NCBI GenBank assembly: GCA_019347715.1
Contig: JAHWKU010000005.1
Location: forward strand, 1 to 64,000
Direction of reading: 5' to 3'
DNA from: Actinomycetota bacterium
GTDB taxonomy: Bacteria > Actinomycetota > CADDZG01 > JAHWKV01
Length of the DNA: 64,000 bases
Part shown: in pieces, positions 41,126 through 51,820 of the stretch
Numbering within the stretch: the stretch's first letter is position 1
Layout: each line of letters starts with the position of its first letter
Program-made: the position numbers and the translations under genes
The notes under the pieces: model-generated
Told to the model about the DNA's origin: nothing
Databases searched by the model: none
What the model saw: only the letters and a program-made list of their open reading frames with translations

Positions 41126-42880
41126 CTACCTTTCGTCAAACTTTCGGCGTTCGGCCTCTAGGTTCATCAGGTGCTGGAACAATTCGTCGTATCTCTTGCT
41201 ATCGGCCTGTGGATCGAGACGGTCGAGTGTTTCGCGAACCTGCTTGATCTGTCGATTGATCCGGAACTCCTCGAGCCTCAGAAAAACCTCTTCGGGATCC
41301 TTCGTGAGGATGGGTGACAACGCAATCTCTGCCGCCATCCTCCTCGATTCTTCGTCGGGAAGCCTGGTCATGATCGAACCAGAGTCCCCTTCTCGCGATG
41401 CCCCTTCCATGAGCGCTCTAAAGAGTACCTTGTGTTGAGGCTGCGTGAAGTGGCTCTCATTGAGCCACTCAGATGCTTGCTCCAAATACGACGGTGAGTC
41501 GATCAAGATGGCGAGCGCCTCCCTCTCGACCTTCACATGTCCCGGCACTCTTATGGTTTGGGCGACCTGAGGGTTTCTGCCGGTAGATTGAGCAAGTTCT
41601 GACAACTCTCTTTGCACGAGATCGGCTTCCACTCCGATCCTTCTCGCCACCCAGAAGGCATGTTCGCCGCGGGCGACACGGTTGGTCTCTTGCGAAAGGA
41701 TCTCTGCGGCCGCTCGAACTGCCTTGCCTTTTGCGTCCGCCGTATCGAGTCTGACTCGCGAGAGCTCGGCCTCGAGAACGAATCGGATGAGAGGCCTGGC
41801 ATCTTCCAGAATGAGCCTTACGGTCTCGGCCCCCTCAGTAAGTGCAACGTCTGCAGGATCCTTTCCTGCGGGGATAGGAGCGACCAAGACCTCGAGTCCA
41901 TATCGCGCATCTATCCCAAAGCCCCTTTCGGCGGCGAGCTTTCCTGCAGCATCGGCGTCAAAGGCAAGGATGACCCGGTCGCAGAAACGCTTGATCAGCG
42001 CGAAGTGATCCTCCCCCAGGGCGGTGCCGCAAGTTGCCACCGAGTTGGTGACTCCTACCTTGTGCAGAGCAATCACGTCGGTATAACCCTCGGTAACGAC
42101 CGCGAAACCTCCTCGAACCATCTCGGCTTTGGCTTTGTCCAGCCCGTAAAGCAATTTGGATTTCCGGTAGATCGAAGTTTCCGGAGAGTTGAGGTACTTC
42201 GGCATCTCATCTCCGAGGGCCCTTGCGCCGAAACCAACCACCTGCCCGGACACATCCCAGATGGGGAACATCACCCGGCCTCGAAAGCGATCCCTATGCT
42301 CGCCTGATTCGGTGACGAGAGCCAGACCGGCCTCGACAATTTCCTTGCCCGAGAACTTTCTCTCCAGGAGCTTGCGATACAGGGTGTCTCGTCCTGCAGG
42401 GGAATAGCCGATCCCCCACGTCTTTGCGTCCTCGCTATTGAAACCGCGTTCTTCCAGATGCTTGCGGGCCCCGGTCGCTTCGGAAGACCCCATCAACAAT
42501 TCGGAGAACTCAGTAGCAGCAACCTTATTGACTTCGAGGATCCTTCGACGCATCCCGGTTGCAGCGGGATCCTTTCCTTCGAAACGAAGGGTCATCCCAA
42601 CGCGGTCTGCCAGTCTTTGGGCCGCTTCCGTGAACGTGAGTCCTTCCGTCCTCTCCATGAAGGTGAAGACGTCGCCACCGACACCGCAACCGAAACAGTG
42701 GAAAAGATTCTTGGTTGGATCGACCGTAAACGACGGAGTCTTTTCCTGATGGAAGGGACACAGTCCCTTGAAGATCCGGCCGGCTTTTCTCAGCTGGGTT
42801 TGACCGCCGATGATGTCGACGATATCGCTGCGCTCTCGTAGCTGTTCGATATCCTCGTCGGGGATGCGGCCTTGTGCCAC
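41126..42880 (-). CDS. dnaG: DNA primase
   Basis: A 584-residue DnaG: N-terminal zinc finger with CPFH and CFGC (about 41-66), RNA polymerase domain with TOPRIM motifs ([13 protein letters not shown] for the catalytic Glu and [13 protein letters not shown] for the Asp pair), and a C-terminal helicase-binding region. It makes RNA primers for Okazaki fragments with DnaB helicase. Upstream of rpoD and 96 bases downstream of dgt, a common actinobacterial order. Length is normal. Confidence 0.96.
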   Translation of the reverse strand: MAQGRIPDEDIEQLRERSDIVDIIGGQTQLRKAGRIFKGLCPFHQEKTPSFTVDPTKNLFHCFGCGVGGDVFTFMERTEGLTFTEAAQRLADRVGMTLRFEGKDPAATGMRRRILEVNKVAATEFSELLMGSSEATGARKHLEERGFNSEDAKTWGIGYSPAGRDTLYRKLLERKFSGKEIVEAGLALVTESGEHRDRFRGRVMFPIWDVSGQVVGFGARALGDEMPKYLNSPETSIYRKSKLLYGLDKAKAEMVRGGFAVVTEGYTDVIALHKVGVTNSVATCGTALGEDHFALIKRFCDRVILAFDADAAGKLAAERGFGIDARYGLEVLVAPIPAGKDPADVALTEGAETVRLILEDARPLIRFVLEAELSRVRLDTADAKGKAVRAAAEILSQETNRVARGEHAFWVARRIGVEADLVQRELSELAQSTGRNPQVAQTIRVPGHVKVEREALAILIDSPSYLEQASEWLNESHFTQPQHKVLFRALMEGASREGDSGSIMTRLPDEESRRMAAEIALSPILTKDPEEVFLRLEEFRINRQIKQVRETLDRLDPQADSKRYDELFQHLMNLEAERRKFDER

Positions 42881-42976
42881 AGCTTGCTACCTTCCTCCGG
42901 ACGCGACCGGCCAAATCACAACGAGGGGAAGTTCGAGCGAGATTACCACTGCGGCATCACGGGTGGACGTGGCCAT

Positions 42977-43987
42977 TCAGGTGATAGCTCCTGCCTTGGT
43001 CAGGCGCAGATGTTCTCTGACCGCGAACCGGTCGGTCATGCCCGCGATGTAATCCACCATCAGTGTTTCCTCGTCGTTTTCCCCTTCGACTTCCCTGATG
43101 TCGCGCGGCAGCTCTTCTGGATTCCGGTGGTAGTAATCGAGCAATGCCGTCAAGAGCTTGCGGACCCGGTCCTGCTCCTCCCGGACTTCCGGCCGGTTAT
43201 AGACCCTTTCGAAAAGGAACTCTCTGGTCTCGATCAGAACGTCGAAGACTTCCGCTCCCATCCCGATCTGCGCCGAACTGGCCGATGCATCGAGCAAAGA
43301 AGTGACCATGGTATCGATCCGCTGGGAGGATGAAGTTCCGAGAATCGACATGGTTTCTGCAGGCAGATCCTGCTCGTGAAGGACCCCTGCTCTCAAGGCA
43401 TCGTCGATGTCGTGATTGATGTAAGCGATGCGATCGGCATACCTGGCAACCTGGCCCTCGAGGGTCCCCGGAAGAGCCATGCTCCAGGTGTGGTTCAGGA
43501 TCCCGTCGCGTACCTCCCAGGTAAGGTTCAGACCCCGCTTGTCGCCCCTCTTTTCGAGTTGCTCGACTATTCGAAGCGACTGCTCGTTGTGTTTGAACGG
43601 ACGATGCAGAAAGTCGGAGATGACCTCTTCGCCAAGGTGACCGAAAGGTGTATGCCCCAGATCGTGGCCGAGACAAATGGCCTCTACGAGATCCTCGTTC
43701 AGTCTCAAAGCCCTTGCGATCGAGCGCGCAACCTGGGTGACCTCGAGGGTATGCGTGAGCCGTACCCTGTAGTGGTCGTGCTCCGGGGCCAGGAAGACCT
43801 GGGTCTTGTGACCGAGCCTGCGAAATGCCTTCGAATGCAAGATCCGATCTCTGTCCCGTTGAAAGGCGGTTCGATATGAATGAGGGGGCTCCGCTTCCTC
43901 CCTTCCCTTCGAAGTAGCAGAGAGTGTGGCGTCCTGGGATAGGACGGTTCTCTCGACTTCTTCGATCCGCTCTCTAATGGTGGTCAT
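42977..43987 (-). CDS. dgt: Deoxyguanosinetriphosphate triphosphohydrolase-like protein
   Basis: A 336-residue HD-domain protein: FRRLGHKTQVF, the HD ligands HTLEVTQV and LGHDLGHTPFGHLGE, YADRIAYINHDIDDA, and GMTDRFAV near the end. The family hydrolyses dNTPs to deoxynucleoside and triphosphate, and the dgt-dnaG link fits a role in nucleotide balance at replication. ATG start at 43987, divergent from the DUF4870 gene. The 42881-42976 gap to dnaG holds nothing I recognise. Confidence 0.92.
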   Translation of the reverse strand: MTTIRERIEEVERTVLSQDATLSATSKGREEAEPPHSYRTAFQRDRDRILHSKAFRRLGHKTQVFLAPEHDHYRVRLTHTLEVTQVARSIARALRLNEDLVEAICLGHDLGHTPFGHLGEEVISDFLHRPFKHNEQSLRIVEQLEKRGDKRGLNLTWEVRDGILNHTWSMALPGTLEGQVARYADRIAYINHDIDDALRAGVLHEQDLPAETMSILGTSSSQRIDTMVTSLLDASASSAQIGMGAEVFDVLIETREFLFERVYNRPEVREEQDRVRKLLTALLDYYHRNPEELPRDIREVEGENDEETLMVDYIAGMTDRFAVREHLRLTKAGAIT

Positions 43988-44055
43988 CGTGACCTATGCT
44001 ACCGGCGGGTGCCGACACTGCCGGCCTCATCAATGAAGGCAGGAGGTTGATCGAT

Positions 44056-44445
44056 ATGGCGAGCGGACCGCAACCAACGGGAGAACCCGAAGAGCTGCCG
44101 GGAAGCGGCGATCAGGATGCCAGAACCTGGGCGACTCTCACCCATCTTTCGACCCTTGCCGGATACGTGACGGCGGTTGGATTCATCGTCGGTCCACTCG
44201 TCATGTGGCTTCTCAGGAAGGATCAGTGGGAGTTCGTCGACGACCAGGGGAAGGAATCCCTTAACTTCAACATCAGTTTCTTTATCTATGCGGTCGTCAG
44301 TGCGATCCTCGTTTTCATTCTCATCGGGATAGTGCTTCTGGTCGCTCTGGTCATGCTTCATCTTGCATTGACCATTGTGGCTGCGGTCAATGCAAGCAAT
44401 GGGGTTCGCTACCGGTATCCGATGATCATCCGATTCGTTCAGTGA
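44056..44445 (+). CDS. DUF4870-family membrane protein
   Basis: A 129-residue protein: a polar N-terminus (1-30), then ATLTHLSTLAGYVTAVGFIVGP and WLLRKDQWEFVDDQGKESLNF, the DUF4870 (Tic20-like) signature, and two further membrane helices. I start at the ATG 44056, preceded by AGGAGG nine bases upstream, not at 43996 as an open frame would allow. Function of the family is unknown. Its stop overlaps the next GTG (GTGA). Confidence 0.82.
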   Translation: MASGPQPTGEPEELPGSGDQDARTWATLTHLSTLAGYVTAVGFIVGPLVMWLLRKDQWEFVDDQGKESLNFNISFFIYAVVSAILVFILIGIVLLVALVMLHLALTIVAAVNASNGVRYRYPMIIRFVQ

Positions 44446-45410
44446 CCCGTCTCGCCACCTTCCTCGAACCGGGAAAGTCTTTCTCGGAGGGCATCGATCG
44501 GTTAAAGCTTGCCGAGTCACTTGGATACGACAGCGTTTGGGTGACCCAGGTGGGCGGAAGGGAGGCCACCGTTACCGCGTCCGCTTATGCAACGGAAACC
44601 TCCCGGATCAAGATCGGAACAGGTGTGCTGCCGTTATACCCACGCACTCCTGTGGTGATGGCCCAGACGGCGGCCACCATCGATGAGATCTCTGATGGGA
44701 GGTTCATTCTCGGCGTAGGCACCTCCCACCGGATCACGATCGAAAACTGGCACGACATGGAGCTGAAACGTCCGCTCAGAGCGGTGAGGGAGTATGTCGA
44801 GGCTGTCCGGGCAATCCTCAAAGGAGAGATGTACTCCGGCGAGATATACAAAACGGCCTTTCAGTTCATGCGGTACGAGCCGGTCCGCCGGGACCTGCCG
44901 ATCTACATCTCCTGTCTCTCCCCCCGCATGTGCACTCTGGCCGGCGAGGTAGCCGACGGAGCCGTCCTTTGGATGTGCGCGCCTGCCTACATCGAGAAAG
45001 TCATCGTCCCTGCTATTCACAAAGGACGCGAGAAGGCAGGCAAATCGATGGAGGATTTCGAGATCGTAGCGGCCGTCCCGGTTTCCATTACCGAGGATTC
45101 CGCAGAAGGCAGGAACATGTTCCGGAGGGTTGGCACCGTTTACTGGTCACTGCCGTTCTACCGGGCAGCCATCGAGGGGGCAGGCTATGCCGACGCCATC
45201 AAGGCATTCGATGCGGGGGGGCCGAGCGCGATCCCAGACGAAGCCGTCGATGATTTCGCCGGCATAGGAGATCTTTCGGCGGCGGAGCGGGCCGTTGCGT
45301 CGTACCGCAACGCCGGAGTGACCGCCCCTGCTGTATCTGGGCTTCCCCACCATCCCGGAGCGGCCGGAATGGATGACGTTTTGAAGGCCCTCGCTCCAAG
45401 CTCCTCCTGA
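44442..45410 (+). CDS. F420-type luciferase-like (LLM class) oxidoreductase
   Basis: A 322-residue TIM-barrel LLM protein: LAESLGYDSVWVTQ, YPRTPVVMAQTAATIDEISDGRFILGVG and THxRI-like TSHRITIENW. As with the copy at 6075-7112, F420 use is inferred from family patterns. It is coupled to the DUF4870 gene by a GTGA overlap and is followed by the arsenic operon promoter region. Possible substrates include hydroxylated lipids or cofactors; nothing in the sequence selects one. Confidence 0.85.
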   Translation: MTRLATFLEPGKSFSEGIDRLKLAESLGYDSVWVTQVGGREATVTASAYATETSRIKIGTGVLPLYPRTPVVMAQTAATIDEISDGRFILGVGTSHRITIENWHDMELKRPLRAVREYVEAVRAILKGEMYSGEIYKTAFQFMRYEPVRRDLPIYISCLSPRMCTLAGEVADGAVLWMCAPAYIEKVIVPAIHKGREKAGKSMEDFEIVAAVPVSITEDSAEGRNMFRRVGTVYWSLPFYRAAIEGAGYADAIKAFDAGGPSAIPDEAVDDFAGIGDLSAAERAVASYRNAGVTAPAVSGLPHHPGAAGMDDVLKALAPSSS

Positions 45411-45414
45411 CCTT

Positions 45415-45464
45415 CATTGACAGATATCGATTTAGTCTTTACCGTTCATCGACGTTTATCAATG
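45415..45464 (+). promoter_or_regulatory. Two facing ArsR-like operator sites
   Basis: CATTGACAGATATCGAT (45415-45431) and, inverted, CATTGATAAACGTCGAT (complement of 45448-45464) share 13 of 17 bases. Each resembles ATTGA-N6-TCGAT-type ArsR sites. They end 11 bases before the arsR GTG, so they likely mediate repression relieved by arsenite. Confidence 0.7.
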
Positions 45465-45475
45465 AAAGGAAAATC

Positions 45476-45820
45476 GTGACCTCACTGCCGGCAAGGTGCT
45501 GTGCCCCAATCGCGGCCGGGCGGCTCGATGACAGTCAGGCCCAGGCAACCGCAGAGGTGTTCAAAGCACTGGCAGACGCGCATCGCGTGAAAATCCTCAA
45601 CCTTCTCGCCAACAGCCGGGAACCGGTATGCGTTTGCGACATCACCGATTCCATGGAGTTGTCTCAGCCAACCGTGAGCTTCCACTTGAAGAAACTCGTG
45701 TCGGCCGGTCTTCTCAATCGCGAAGAGAGAGGGACTTGGTCTTATTACTCGATCGATGGCGATGCTCTGAAGGACTTGGATCGGATATTTCAGACCAAAG
45801 AAAGGACCAGGACGAGATGA
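45476..45820 (+). CDS. arsR: Arsenic-responsive repressor ArsR
   Basis: A 114-residue ArsR/SmtB regulator: VFKALADAHRVKILNLLAN, the metal-binding PVCVCDITD (two Cys in the recognition helix region), and LSQPTVSFHLKKLVSAGLL. An extra CC at residues 8-9 could add a third ligand. Without As(III) it binds its promoter; metal binding releases it. GTG start at 45476 with AAAGGA upstream; the stop overlaps the arsM ATG by four bases. Two facing operator-like sites stand before it. Confidence 0.92.
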   Translation: MTSLPARCCAPIAAGRLDDSQAQATAEVFKALADAHRVKILNLLANSREPVCVCDITDSMELSQPTVSFHLKKLVSAGLLNREERGTWSYYSIDGDALKDLDRIFQTKERTRTR

Positions 45821-46539
45821 GCGATTTGAGAGAACAGGTACGCGATCGCTACGCCCAGGCGGCCGGGCAGGCTTCCGGAGGCTGCTGCGATGAAGGCTGC
45901 GGCTGCGGGGAGAGTTTCGGATCGCAGCTCTATGAGATTGGGGAAAAGGCTCTGCTTCCGGATGCTGCCGTTATGGCGAGCCTGGGCTGCGGAAACCCAA
46001 CCGCAGTGGCAGAGCTGAAAGAAGGAGAGACGGTGCTGGACCTTGGATCGGGTGGTGGCATCGATGTGATCCTTTCCGCCAAGCGGGTTGGGCCAATCGG
46101 CAAGGCCTACGGCCTCGACATGACCGACGAGATGCTGGCTCTGGCTGAACGCAACACAACTGAGGCCGAAGTAGAAAACGTCGAGTTCTTGAAGGGCTAT
46201 ATAGAGGAGATTCCTCTTCCGCACTCGAGCGTCGACGTGGTGATATCCAACTGCGTGATCAATCTATCCACCGACAAAGCCGCCGTGATGGCAGAGATAT
46301 TCAGGGTGCTTAGGCCTGGTGGCCGAGTTGCAGTCAGTGACGTCGTCTCATCGAACGAGCTGACCCCTTCCGAGAGGGCGGAGCGGGGAAGCTATGTTGG
46401 CTGTATCGCGGGGGCCCTGTCCTTTGACGAGTACGAGAATCACTTACAAGACGCCGGCTTTCAATCGATAGCCCTCGAACCAACCCATGAGGTAGCACCC
46501 GGAATGTTCTCCGCGGTGGTTAGGGCAACGAAGCCCTAG
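45817..46539 (+). CDS. arsM: Arsenite S-adenosylmethionine methyltransferase
   Basis: A 240-residue class I methyltransferase of the ArsM family: N-terminal [14 protein letters not shown] site [12 protein letters not shown], and the As-binding Cys in SNCVINL and [15 protein letters not shown] is another family block. It methylates As(III) to methylarsenicals. Start at the ATG 45817, which overlaps the arsR stop. Together the two genes form a minimal arsenic-inducible detoxification operon. The stop lies five bases from the convergent ppdK stop. Confidence 0.93.
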   Translation: MSDLREQVRDRYAQAAGQASGGCCDEGCGCGESFGSQLYEIGEKALLPDAAVMASLGCGNPTAVAELKEGETVLDLGSGGGIDVILSAKRVGPIGKAYGLDMTDEMLALAERNTTEAEVENVEFLKGYIEEIPLPHSSVDVVISNCVINLSTDKAAVMAEIFRVLRPGGRVAVSDVVSSNELTPSERAERGSYVGCIAGALSFDEYENHLQDAGFQSIALEPTHEVAPGMFSAVVRATKP

Positions 46540-46544
46540 CTTGC

Positions 46545-49229
46545 CTAGCGGGAGTCGGAACCGCCGAGTCCCTTCTCTTTCAGAGCAGCATGTGCCGCGG
46601 CAAGCCGTGCCACCGGGACCCTGAAGGGAGAACAGCTCACATAGTCGAGTCCGGTGGCATGACAGAACTCAACCGACGATGGGTCTCCACCATGCTCTCC
46701 GCAGATACCGACCTTGAGACCCGGACGGGCTTTGCGGCCTTCCTTGGTTGCGATCTGCACGAGTCGTCCGACGCCGGGCTGATCGAGGGACTCGAACGGA
46801 TTTACTTTCAGAACTCCCCTTTCCAAATATGTCGGCAGGAATTTTCCCTCGATGTCGTCTCGAGAGAATCCGAAAGCTGTCTGGGTTAGGTCGTTTGTGC
46901 CGAAGGAAAAGAACTCTGCCCCCTCGGCGATCTCAGCTGCAACCAGAGCAGCCCTGGGAAGCTCGATCATCGTCCCGATCAAGTAATCGATCTTCTGGCC
47001 ACGGCTCTCGAGAACTTCTTCAATCACCTGCTCGGCCTCTTCGCGCATGAGATCGAACTCTTCGCGCACCGCAACCAGAGGGATCATGATCTCGATGACA
47101 GGCTTCTTGCCCTTTTCCTTTACGTCGCATGCAGCTTCCATGATCGCTCTTACTTGCATCTGATAGAGACCTGGCTTCACAATCCCGAGGCGAACACCCC
47201 TCATGCCTAGCATGGGGTTCGACTCCTCCAGACGGGTGACGCTTCCAAGCAGCTCCTGCTTGGTCGTGATCTCTTTCTGAAGGCTTGCCCTCTCCTCGCC
47301 GGACGCGCCGATCGACTCGAACTCGAGTCTTTGGATTTCGAGTTCAAGCTCTTTGGAAGAAGGCAGGAACTCGTGAAGAGGCGGGTCGAGGAGCCGGATG
47401 GTGACGGGCAGCCGGTTCATGGCTTCGAAGATCCCTGCGAAATCCAGCCGCTGAACTTCAAGTAACTCATCCAGCGCGGCTTTCTCTTCGTCCTCGGTGT
47501 CTGCCAGGATCATCCGCTGGACGATTGGCAACCGGCTGCCGAGAAACATGTGCTCGGTTCGCGCAAGGCCGATACCCTCCGCTCCGAACTGTCTGCCTTT
47601 CGCGGCGTCCTCCGGAGTATCCGCGTTGGCCCTGACCTTGAGGCGGCGAGTCTCATCTGCCCACTTGAGGATCGTCTGCAGACCCCCGGAGATCTTGGGT
47701 TCAATCAACGGAACCTCACCGAGCACTACCTCACCTGTCGTCCCATTGATGGAGATGACCTCGCCCTCTTTGACAGTCGCCTTCCCGGCGGTGAACTGAC
47801 GCTTGGTTAGGTCGATCTTGAGACTCTCGGCCCCGCAAACGCATGGGATGCCTGCGCCTCGCGCCACCACCGCCGCGTGCGAGGTCTTGCCTCCCCTGGA
47901 TGTGAGGATGCCCTGGGATGCGTACATTCCGCCAACGTCGTCCGGCTCAGTCATGGGACGAACCAGCACCACCTTTTCTCCGGAAGCTGCCATCACTTCG
48001 GCCCTTTTGGCATCGAACACTGCCTTACCGACCGCAGCCCCGGGTGAGGCGTTCAAGCCGGTCGCTATCACGTCGACCGTTCCTTTGGGATCGAATTGAG
48101 GATGTAGAAGCTGGTCCAGACTTCCCGGATCGACCCGCAAGACTGCCTCTTGCCTGGAGATCAGTCTCTCCTTGTTGAGATCGACTGCGATCTTCACGGC
48201 CGCGGCTGCGGTACGTTTCCCGATGCGAGTCTGGAGCATCCAGAGCGTGCCCTTCTCGACAGTGAACTCGATGTCGTTCATGTCCCGGTAATGCCTCTCG
48301 AGCTTCGACATGATCTTGGTGAGCTCGCGGTAACTCTTGTCGTCTCGTCTCTTTAGCTCGTCGAGTGAAAGAGGGGTACGGGCGCCGGATACGACATCCT
48401 CACCCTGCGCATTCGGGAGGTATTCAGCGAGATATTTCTTGGCTCCCGTCGAAGCGTCCCTGGTGAAGGCAACCCCCGTGCCGGAGTCTTCGCCGAGGTT
48501 GCCGAAGACCATCGCTTGGATGTTCACCGCCGTACCGAGATCGTCCGAAATCTTGTTCTGCCTGCGATAGATGCGGGCTCTCTCCCCGTTCCAGCTCTTG
48601 AATACCGCCTCGATGGCCATCTCAAGCTGGGCGATTGGGTCGTCTGGAAACGTGGTGCCGGTGTGTTTCCGAACCAGCCTCTTGTACGAGGAGATCAGTT
48701 TTTTCAAATCGGCGACCTTTAGTCTCGAGTCGTCTTTGACCCTGGCCGCTTTCTTCGCCTTTTCGAGCACTTCTTCGAAATGTTCGCCTGGAATCCCCAT
48801 AACGATCTTGGCGAACATTTGGATGAAGCGGCGGTAGGAGTCGTTAGCGAAGCGCTCGCTTCTCGTCTGATGGGCCAGGCCCTTTACGGCCTTATCGTTC
48901 ATGCCGAGATTGAGCACCGTATCCATCATTCCCGGCATGGAGAACTTGGCCCCTGAGCGAACCGACACGAGCAAAGGATTCTTGGGATCGCCGAGAGACT
49001 TCTCCATCTTCTTTTCGAGAATCCGCAGATGTTTGGTGACTTCGTCCATCAGCCCTGATGGGAACGCGCCGGTCCTCATGTACTCGCGGCAGGCCGTTGT
49101 CGTGATCGTAAAACCTGGAGGAACGGGCAGGCCAAGATTCGTCATCTCCGCCAGGTTCGCCCCCTTGCCACCCAGCAAATCTTTGCGATCCCTGTTTCCC
49201 TGCTCGAAGTCGTATACGTATTTCTTCAT
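46545..49229 (-). CDS. ppdK: Pyruvate, phosphate dikinase
   Basis: An 894-residue PPDK: N-terminal ATP-grasp region (LLGGKGANLAEMT), phospho-His domain with LTSRGGKTSHAAVVARG (catalytic His) and C-terminal PEP/pyruvate TIM barrel ending with GICGEHGGDPSSVEF and DYVSCSPFRVPVAR (catalytic Cys). It interconverts pyruvate, ATP and Pi with PEP, AMP and PPi, either for gluconeogenesis or glycolysis. The ATG at 49229 has AAGGAGC upstream and overlaps the ycaQ-like stop (ATGA). Length is typical. Confidence 0.96.
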   Translation of the reverse strand: MKKYVYDFEQGNRDRKDLLGGKGANLAEMTNLGLPVPPGFTITTTACREYMRTGAFPSGLMDEVTKHLRILEKKMEKSLGDPKNPLLVSVRSGAKFSMPGMMDTVLNLGMNDKAVKGLAHQTRSERFANDSYRRFIQMFAKIVMGIPGEHFEEVLEKAKKAARVKDDSRLKVADLKKLISSYKRLVRKHTGTTFPDDPIAQLEMAIEAVFKSWNGERARIYRRQNKISDDLGTAVNIQAMVFGNLGEDSGTGVAFTRDASTGAKKYLAEYLPNAQGEDVVSGARTPLSLDELKRRDDKSYRELTKIMSKLERHYRDMNDIEFTVEKGTLWMLQTRIGKRTAAAAVKIAVDLNKERLISRQEAVLRVDPGSLDQLLHPQFDPKGTVDVIATGLNASPGAAVGKAVFDAKRAEVMAASGEKVVLVRPMTEPDDVGGMYASQGILTSRGGKTSHAAVVARGAGIPCVCGAESLKIDLTKRQFTAGKATVKEGEVISINGTTGEVVLGEVPLIEPKISGGLQTILKWADETRRLKVRANADTPEDAAKGRQFGAEGIGLARTEHMFLGSRLPIVQRMILADTEDEEKAALDELLEVQRLDFAGIFEAMNRLPVTIRLLDPPLHEFLPSSKELELEIQRLEFESIGASGEERASLQKEITTKQELLGSVTRLEESNPMLGMRGVRLGIVKPGLYQMQVRAIMEAACDVKEKGKKPVIEIMIPLVAVREEFDLMREEAEQVIEEVLESRGQKIDYLIGTMIELPRAALVAAEIAEGAEFFSFGTNDLTQTAFGFSRDDIEGKFLPTYLERGVLKVNPFESLDQPGVGRLVQIATKEGRKARPGLKVGICGEHGGDPSSVEFCHATGLDYVSCSPFRVPVARLAAAHAALKEKGLGGSDSR

Positions 49230-50470
49230 CCAAGCTCCTTAGCCACTCGGGCCGTCCTTCGGTTCGATTGATGCGAGCGTATCTCACGATTAAGACCACG
49301 AGTAAGAGCGGCGTCTCCTCGCGCCTCTACGACGATGCGTTCCAATTCCAGCCACTCCGCCATCTCTTTGAGGGCGGAGGCCAGCCTGGAGGCGACCTGA
49401 GCAGATTTGTGAGGAGGTTCGAGGTAAGCGCTTTTGACCAGTAATGAAGAGACCTTGCGGTCAGCCTTCAGGTCGACTCGCGCCGCCAGGCGGTCCCCCA
49501 TCAGAAAGGGAAGGACGTAGTAGCCGTGGATGCGTTTGCTAGCAGGGACGTAAATCTCGATCCGGTAGAAGAAATCGAACAGCCGCTCCGTCCGTTCACG
49601 GAACCAAATTAGAGAGTCGAATGGAGACACGAAAGTGTCCCGAGAAGCCTCGGATGGGAGTACGAACCGGCGCGGCAGATAAGCCGGGTCCTTCCAGCCC
49701 TCGACATCAGCCGGCCGCAGGTCTTCGGCTTCGACCAGCTCTGCGATAAGGGGTCTGGAGCCGGTGAGTGGAAGCCTGAAGTAATCGGCCAGGTCCTTGG
49801 CGGTGGCTATCCCAAGACAATGCGAAGCCAGCTTGAGCAATTCCTTGCGAGAACCATCGGGATCTGGGGGCGATGTCTTCAACAGTTCTGCAGGAATCAC
49901 GCGCTCCGGCAGGTCGTAGTAGCGCTCGAAATTTGGGCCACGCCGGCTTACCGCCAGTCTGCCCGCGGAAAACAGAAGCTCCAGAGCCATCTTCCCTTCC
50001 GACCACCCCCACCATGCTCCGGCTCTTTCTCCCCGATCGCTGAGCGTCGAGATGCTCTGCTCGCCGCGCTCAGAGATCTCGCTCGTTATCCGTCGGAATA
50101 GATCGGTACGTGTCGACCGCGGGCGAACGTACTTTTCGTAGAACTCCTCCATGCGCCATCGCAGCAATGGATAGTGTTTCATCGGAACGTACGAGGCCAT
50201 GTGACCCCAGTATTCGAATAGCTCTCGCTTTTTAAAGGCTTTCTCGCCAAGGAGATCTCTTCGGTATGGACCGAGCCGCGAGAAGAACGGGAGTTGGTGA
50301 GCGCGCGCGAGAACGTTCACAGAATCGATTTGAACCACACCGACGCGCTTGAAGACTCGCCTTAGAGCGCGCATATCCGGGGCCCCCTTGGGAAGAGGAT
50401 CGGTGAATCCCTGGGCCCCCAGTGCGATCAGCCGCGCCTGCTCGCGGGTGATGGAGTTTCTAGAGCTCAA
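49226..50470 (-). CDS. YcaQ/AlkZ-like DNA glycosylase
   Basis: A 414-residue HTH_42 (YcaQ) protein. The Q-x-D catalytic motif appears in [19 protein letters not shown]; further YcaQ blocks are [38 protein letters not shown] and [26 protein letters not shown]. Known members remove alkylated bases or unhook interstrand crosslinks. Starts at a TTG (50470) that overlaps glyS by 11 bases; another start is possible. Downstream of glyS and just before ppdK. Confidence 0.87.
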   Translation of the reverse strand: MSSRNSITREQARLIALGAQGFTDPLPKGAPDMRALRRVFKRVGVVQIDSVNVLARAHQLPFFSRLGPYRRDLLGEKAFKKRELFEYWGHMASYVPMKHYPLLRWRMEEFYEKYVRPRSTRTDLFRRITSEISERGEQSISTLSDRGERAGAWWGWSEGKMALELLFSAGRLAVSRRGPNFERYYDLPERVIPAELLKTSPPDPDGSRKELLKLASHCLGIATAKDLADYFRLPLTGSRPLIAELVEAEDLRPADVEGWKDPAYLPRRFVLPSEASRDTFVSPFDSLIWFRERTERLFDFFYRIEIYVPASKRIHGYYVLPFLMGDRLAARVDLKADRKVSSLLVKSAYLEPPHKSAQVASRLASALKEMAEWLELERIVVEARGDAALTRGLNREIRSHQSNRRTARVAKELG

Positions 50471-51785
50471 GTTTTTTGGCGATAACCGGCGTCAGTTCGG
50501 CGATAGGCACCCGCTCTTGCTGCATGGAGTCACGATCGCGGATCGTCACAGCTTGGTCCTCGAGAGAATCGAAGTCGAAGGTCACACACCATGGGGTTCC
50601 GATTTCGTCTTGACGCCGGTAGCGCCGGCCGACCGCCCCTGCATCGTCGTAATCGATCACGAAATCGCTGCGCAGCGTTTGTGCGATCTCCTTCGCTCTC
50701 GGCACCAAATCCTCGTGGCGGGACAAAGGAAGTACTGCAACTTTGTATGGGGCAAGGTGAGGATGAAGCTTCAAAACAGTTCGCTTCTCCATCTTGCCGG
50801 AGGCAGTGGGTGCCTCATCCTCTGTGAACGCATCGATCAAGAAGGCGAACATCGCGCGGTTGAGGCCGACCGCAGGTTCGATCACGTAAGGAACGTACCT
50901 CTCCTCGGAATCCTGGTCGTAGTAAGAGAGATCCTGTCCTGAGGCCTCCGAGTGCTTCTTCAGGTCGTAGTCGGTTCTATTGGCGATGCCCTCTAATTCG
51001 CCCCAGCCCCAGGGGAACTCATACTCGATGTCAACGGTTCTTTTCGAGTAGTGAGACAGCTCATCGCCGGCATGCTCGCGCAAGCGCATCCTCTCCGGCG
51101 TCATGCCCAGGTCGGTGAACCACTTCATGCGGTAGTCGATCCAATATTGATGCCACTGTTCGTCTGTTCCGGGTTCACAGAAGAACTCCATCTCCATGAC
51201 CTCGAATTCCCTTGTCCGGAAGATGGCATTGCCGGGCGTGATCTCGTTGCGAAAGACTTTGCCCTGCTGAGCGATCCCGAATGGGATCTTCTTGCGGGCT
51301 ACCGACTGGACTGCCTGGAAATCGACGAACATGCCCTGGGCGGTTTCGGGGCGAAGCCACAGCAGAGCGCTCTCCTCTTCCACCGGTCCGTGAAACGTCT
51401 TGAACATGGTGTTGAAGTTGCGCGAATCGGTGAACTCTTTGCCTCCACAGTGAGGACAAGCTCCTTCGAGGTCGTCTTCTCGATACCGCCGGTGGCAGCT
51501 GAGACACTCAACGAGGGGATCGTTGAAATTCTCGACGTGTCCGGATGCCTCCCAGGTCCTTGGATGCATGAGGATCGCCGAATCGAGGCCGACCACATCC
51601 TCCCGAAGCTGGACCATGGCCCGCCACCAGGCGCGCATCACGTTCGACTTCAGCTCGACTCCTATGGGCCCGTAGTCCCACGTGGCACGAAGCCCGCCGT
51701 AGATCTCGGAGGACTGAAAAACGATCCCTCGCCTCTTACAGAGGTTCATGATCGTGTCGATGGAAACTGTCTTGCTGGGGGTCAT
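50460..51785 (-). CDS. glyS: Glycyl-tRNA synthetase, dimeric class II
   Basis: A 441-residue GlyRS: class II motif 1 region [17 protein letters not shown], zinc site (CLSC, CPHC), motif 2 ([23 protein letters not shown] in part), motif 3 ([12 protein letters not shown]), and anticodon-binding domain ([13 protein letters not shown]). Slightly shorter than eukaryotic-type homologues, as usual in actinobacteria. It charges tRNA-Gly. ATG start 51785, 35 bases from a divergent CorC-like gene; the end overlaps the next gene. Confidence 0.96.
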   Translation of the reverse strand: MTPSKTVSIDTIMNLCKRRGIVFQSSEIYGGLRATWDYGPIGVELKSNVMRAWWRAMVQLREDVVGLDSAILMHPRTWEASGHVENFNDPLVECLSCHRRYREDDLEGACPHCGGKEFTDSRNFNTMFKTFHGPVEEESALLWLRPETAQGMFVDFQAVQSVARKKIPFGIAQQGKVFRNEITPGNAIFRTREFEVMEMEFFCEPGTDEQWHQYWIDYRMKWFTDLGMTPERMRLREHAGDELSHYSKRTVDIEYEFPWGWGELEGIANRTDYDLKKHSEASGQDLSYYDQDSEERYVPYVIEPAVGLNRAMFAFLIDAFTEDEAPTASGKMEKRTVLKLHPHLAPYKVAVLPLSRHEDLVPRAKEIAQTLRSDFVIDYDDAGAVGRRYRRQDEIGTPWCVTFDFDSLEDQAVTIRDRDSMQQERVPIAELTPVIAKKLEL

Positions 51786-51820
51786 GAGAAGGTAATCTTA
51801 CCGGCGGTGTCCCCTATCCG

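Noticed and set aside
46590-49242. Several plus-strand frames over ppdK
   Set aside because: All are antisense shadows of the conserved PPDK gene.
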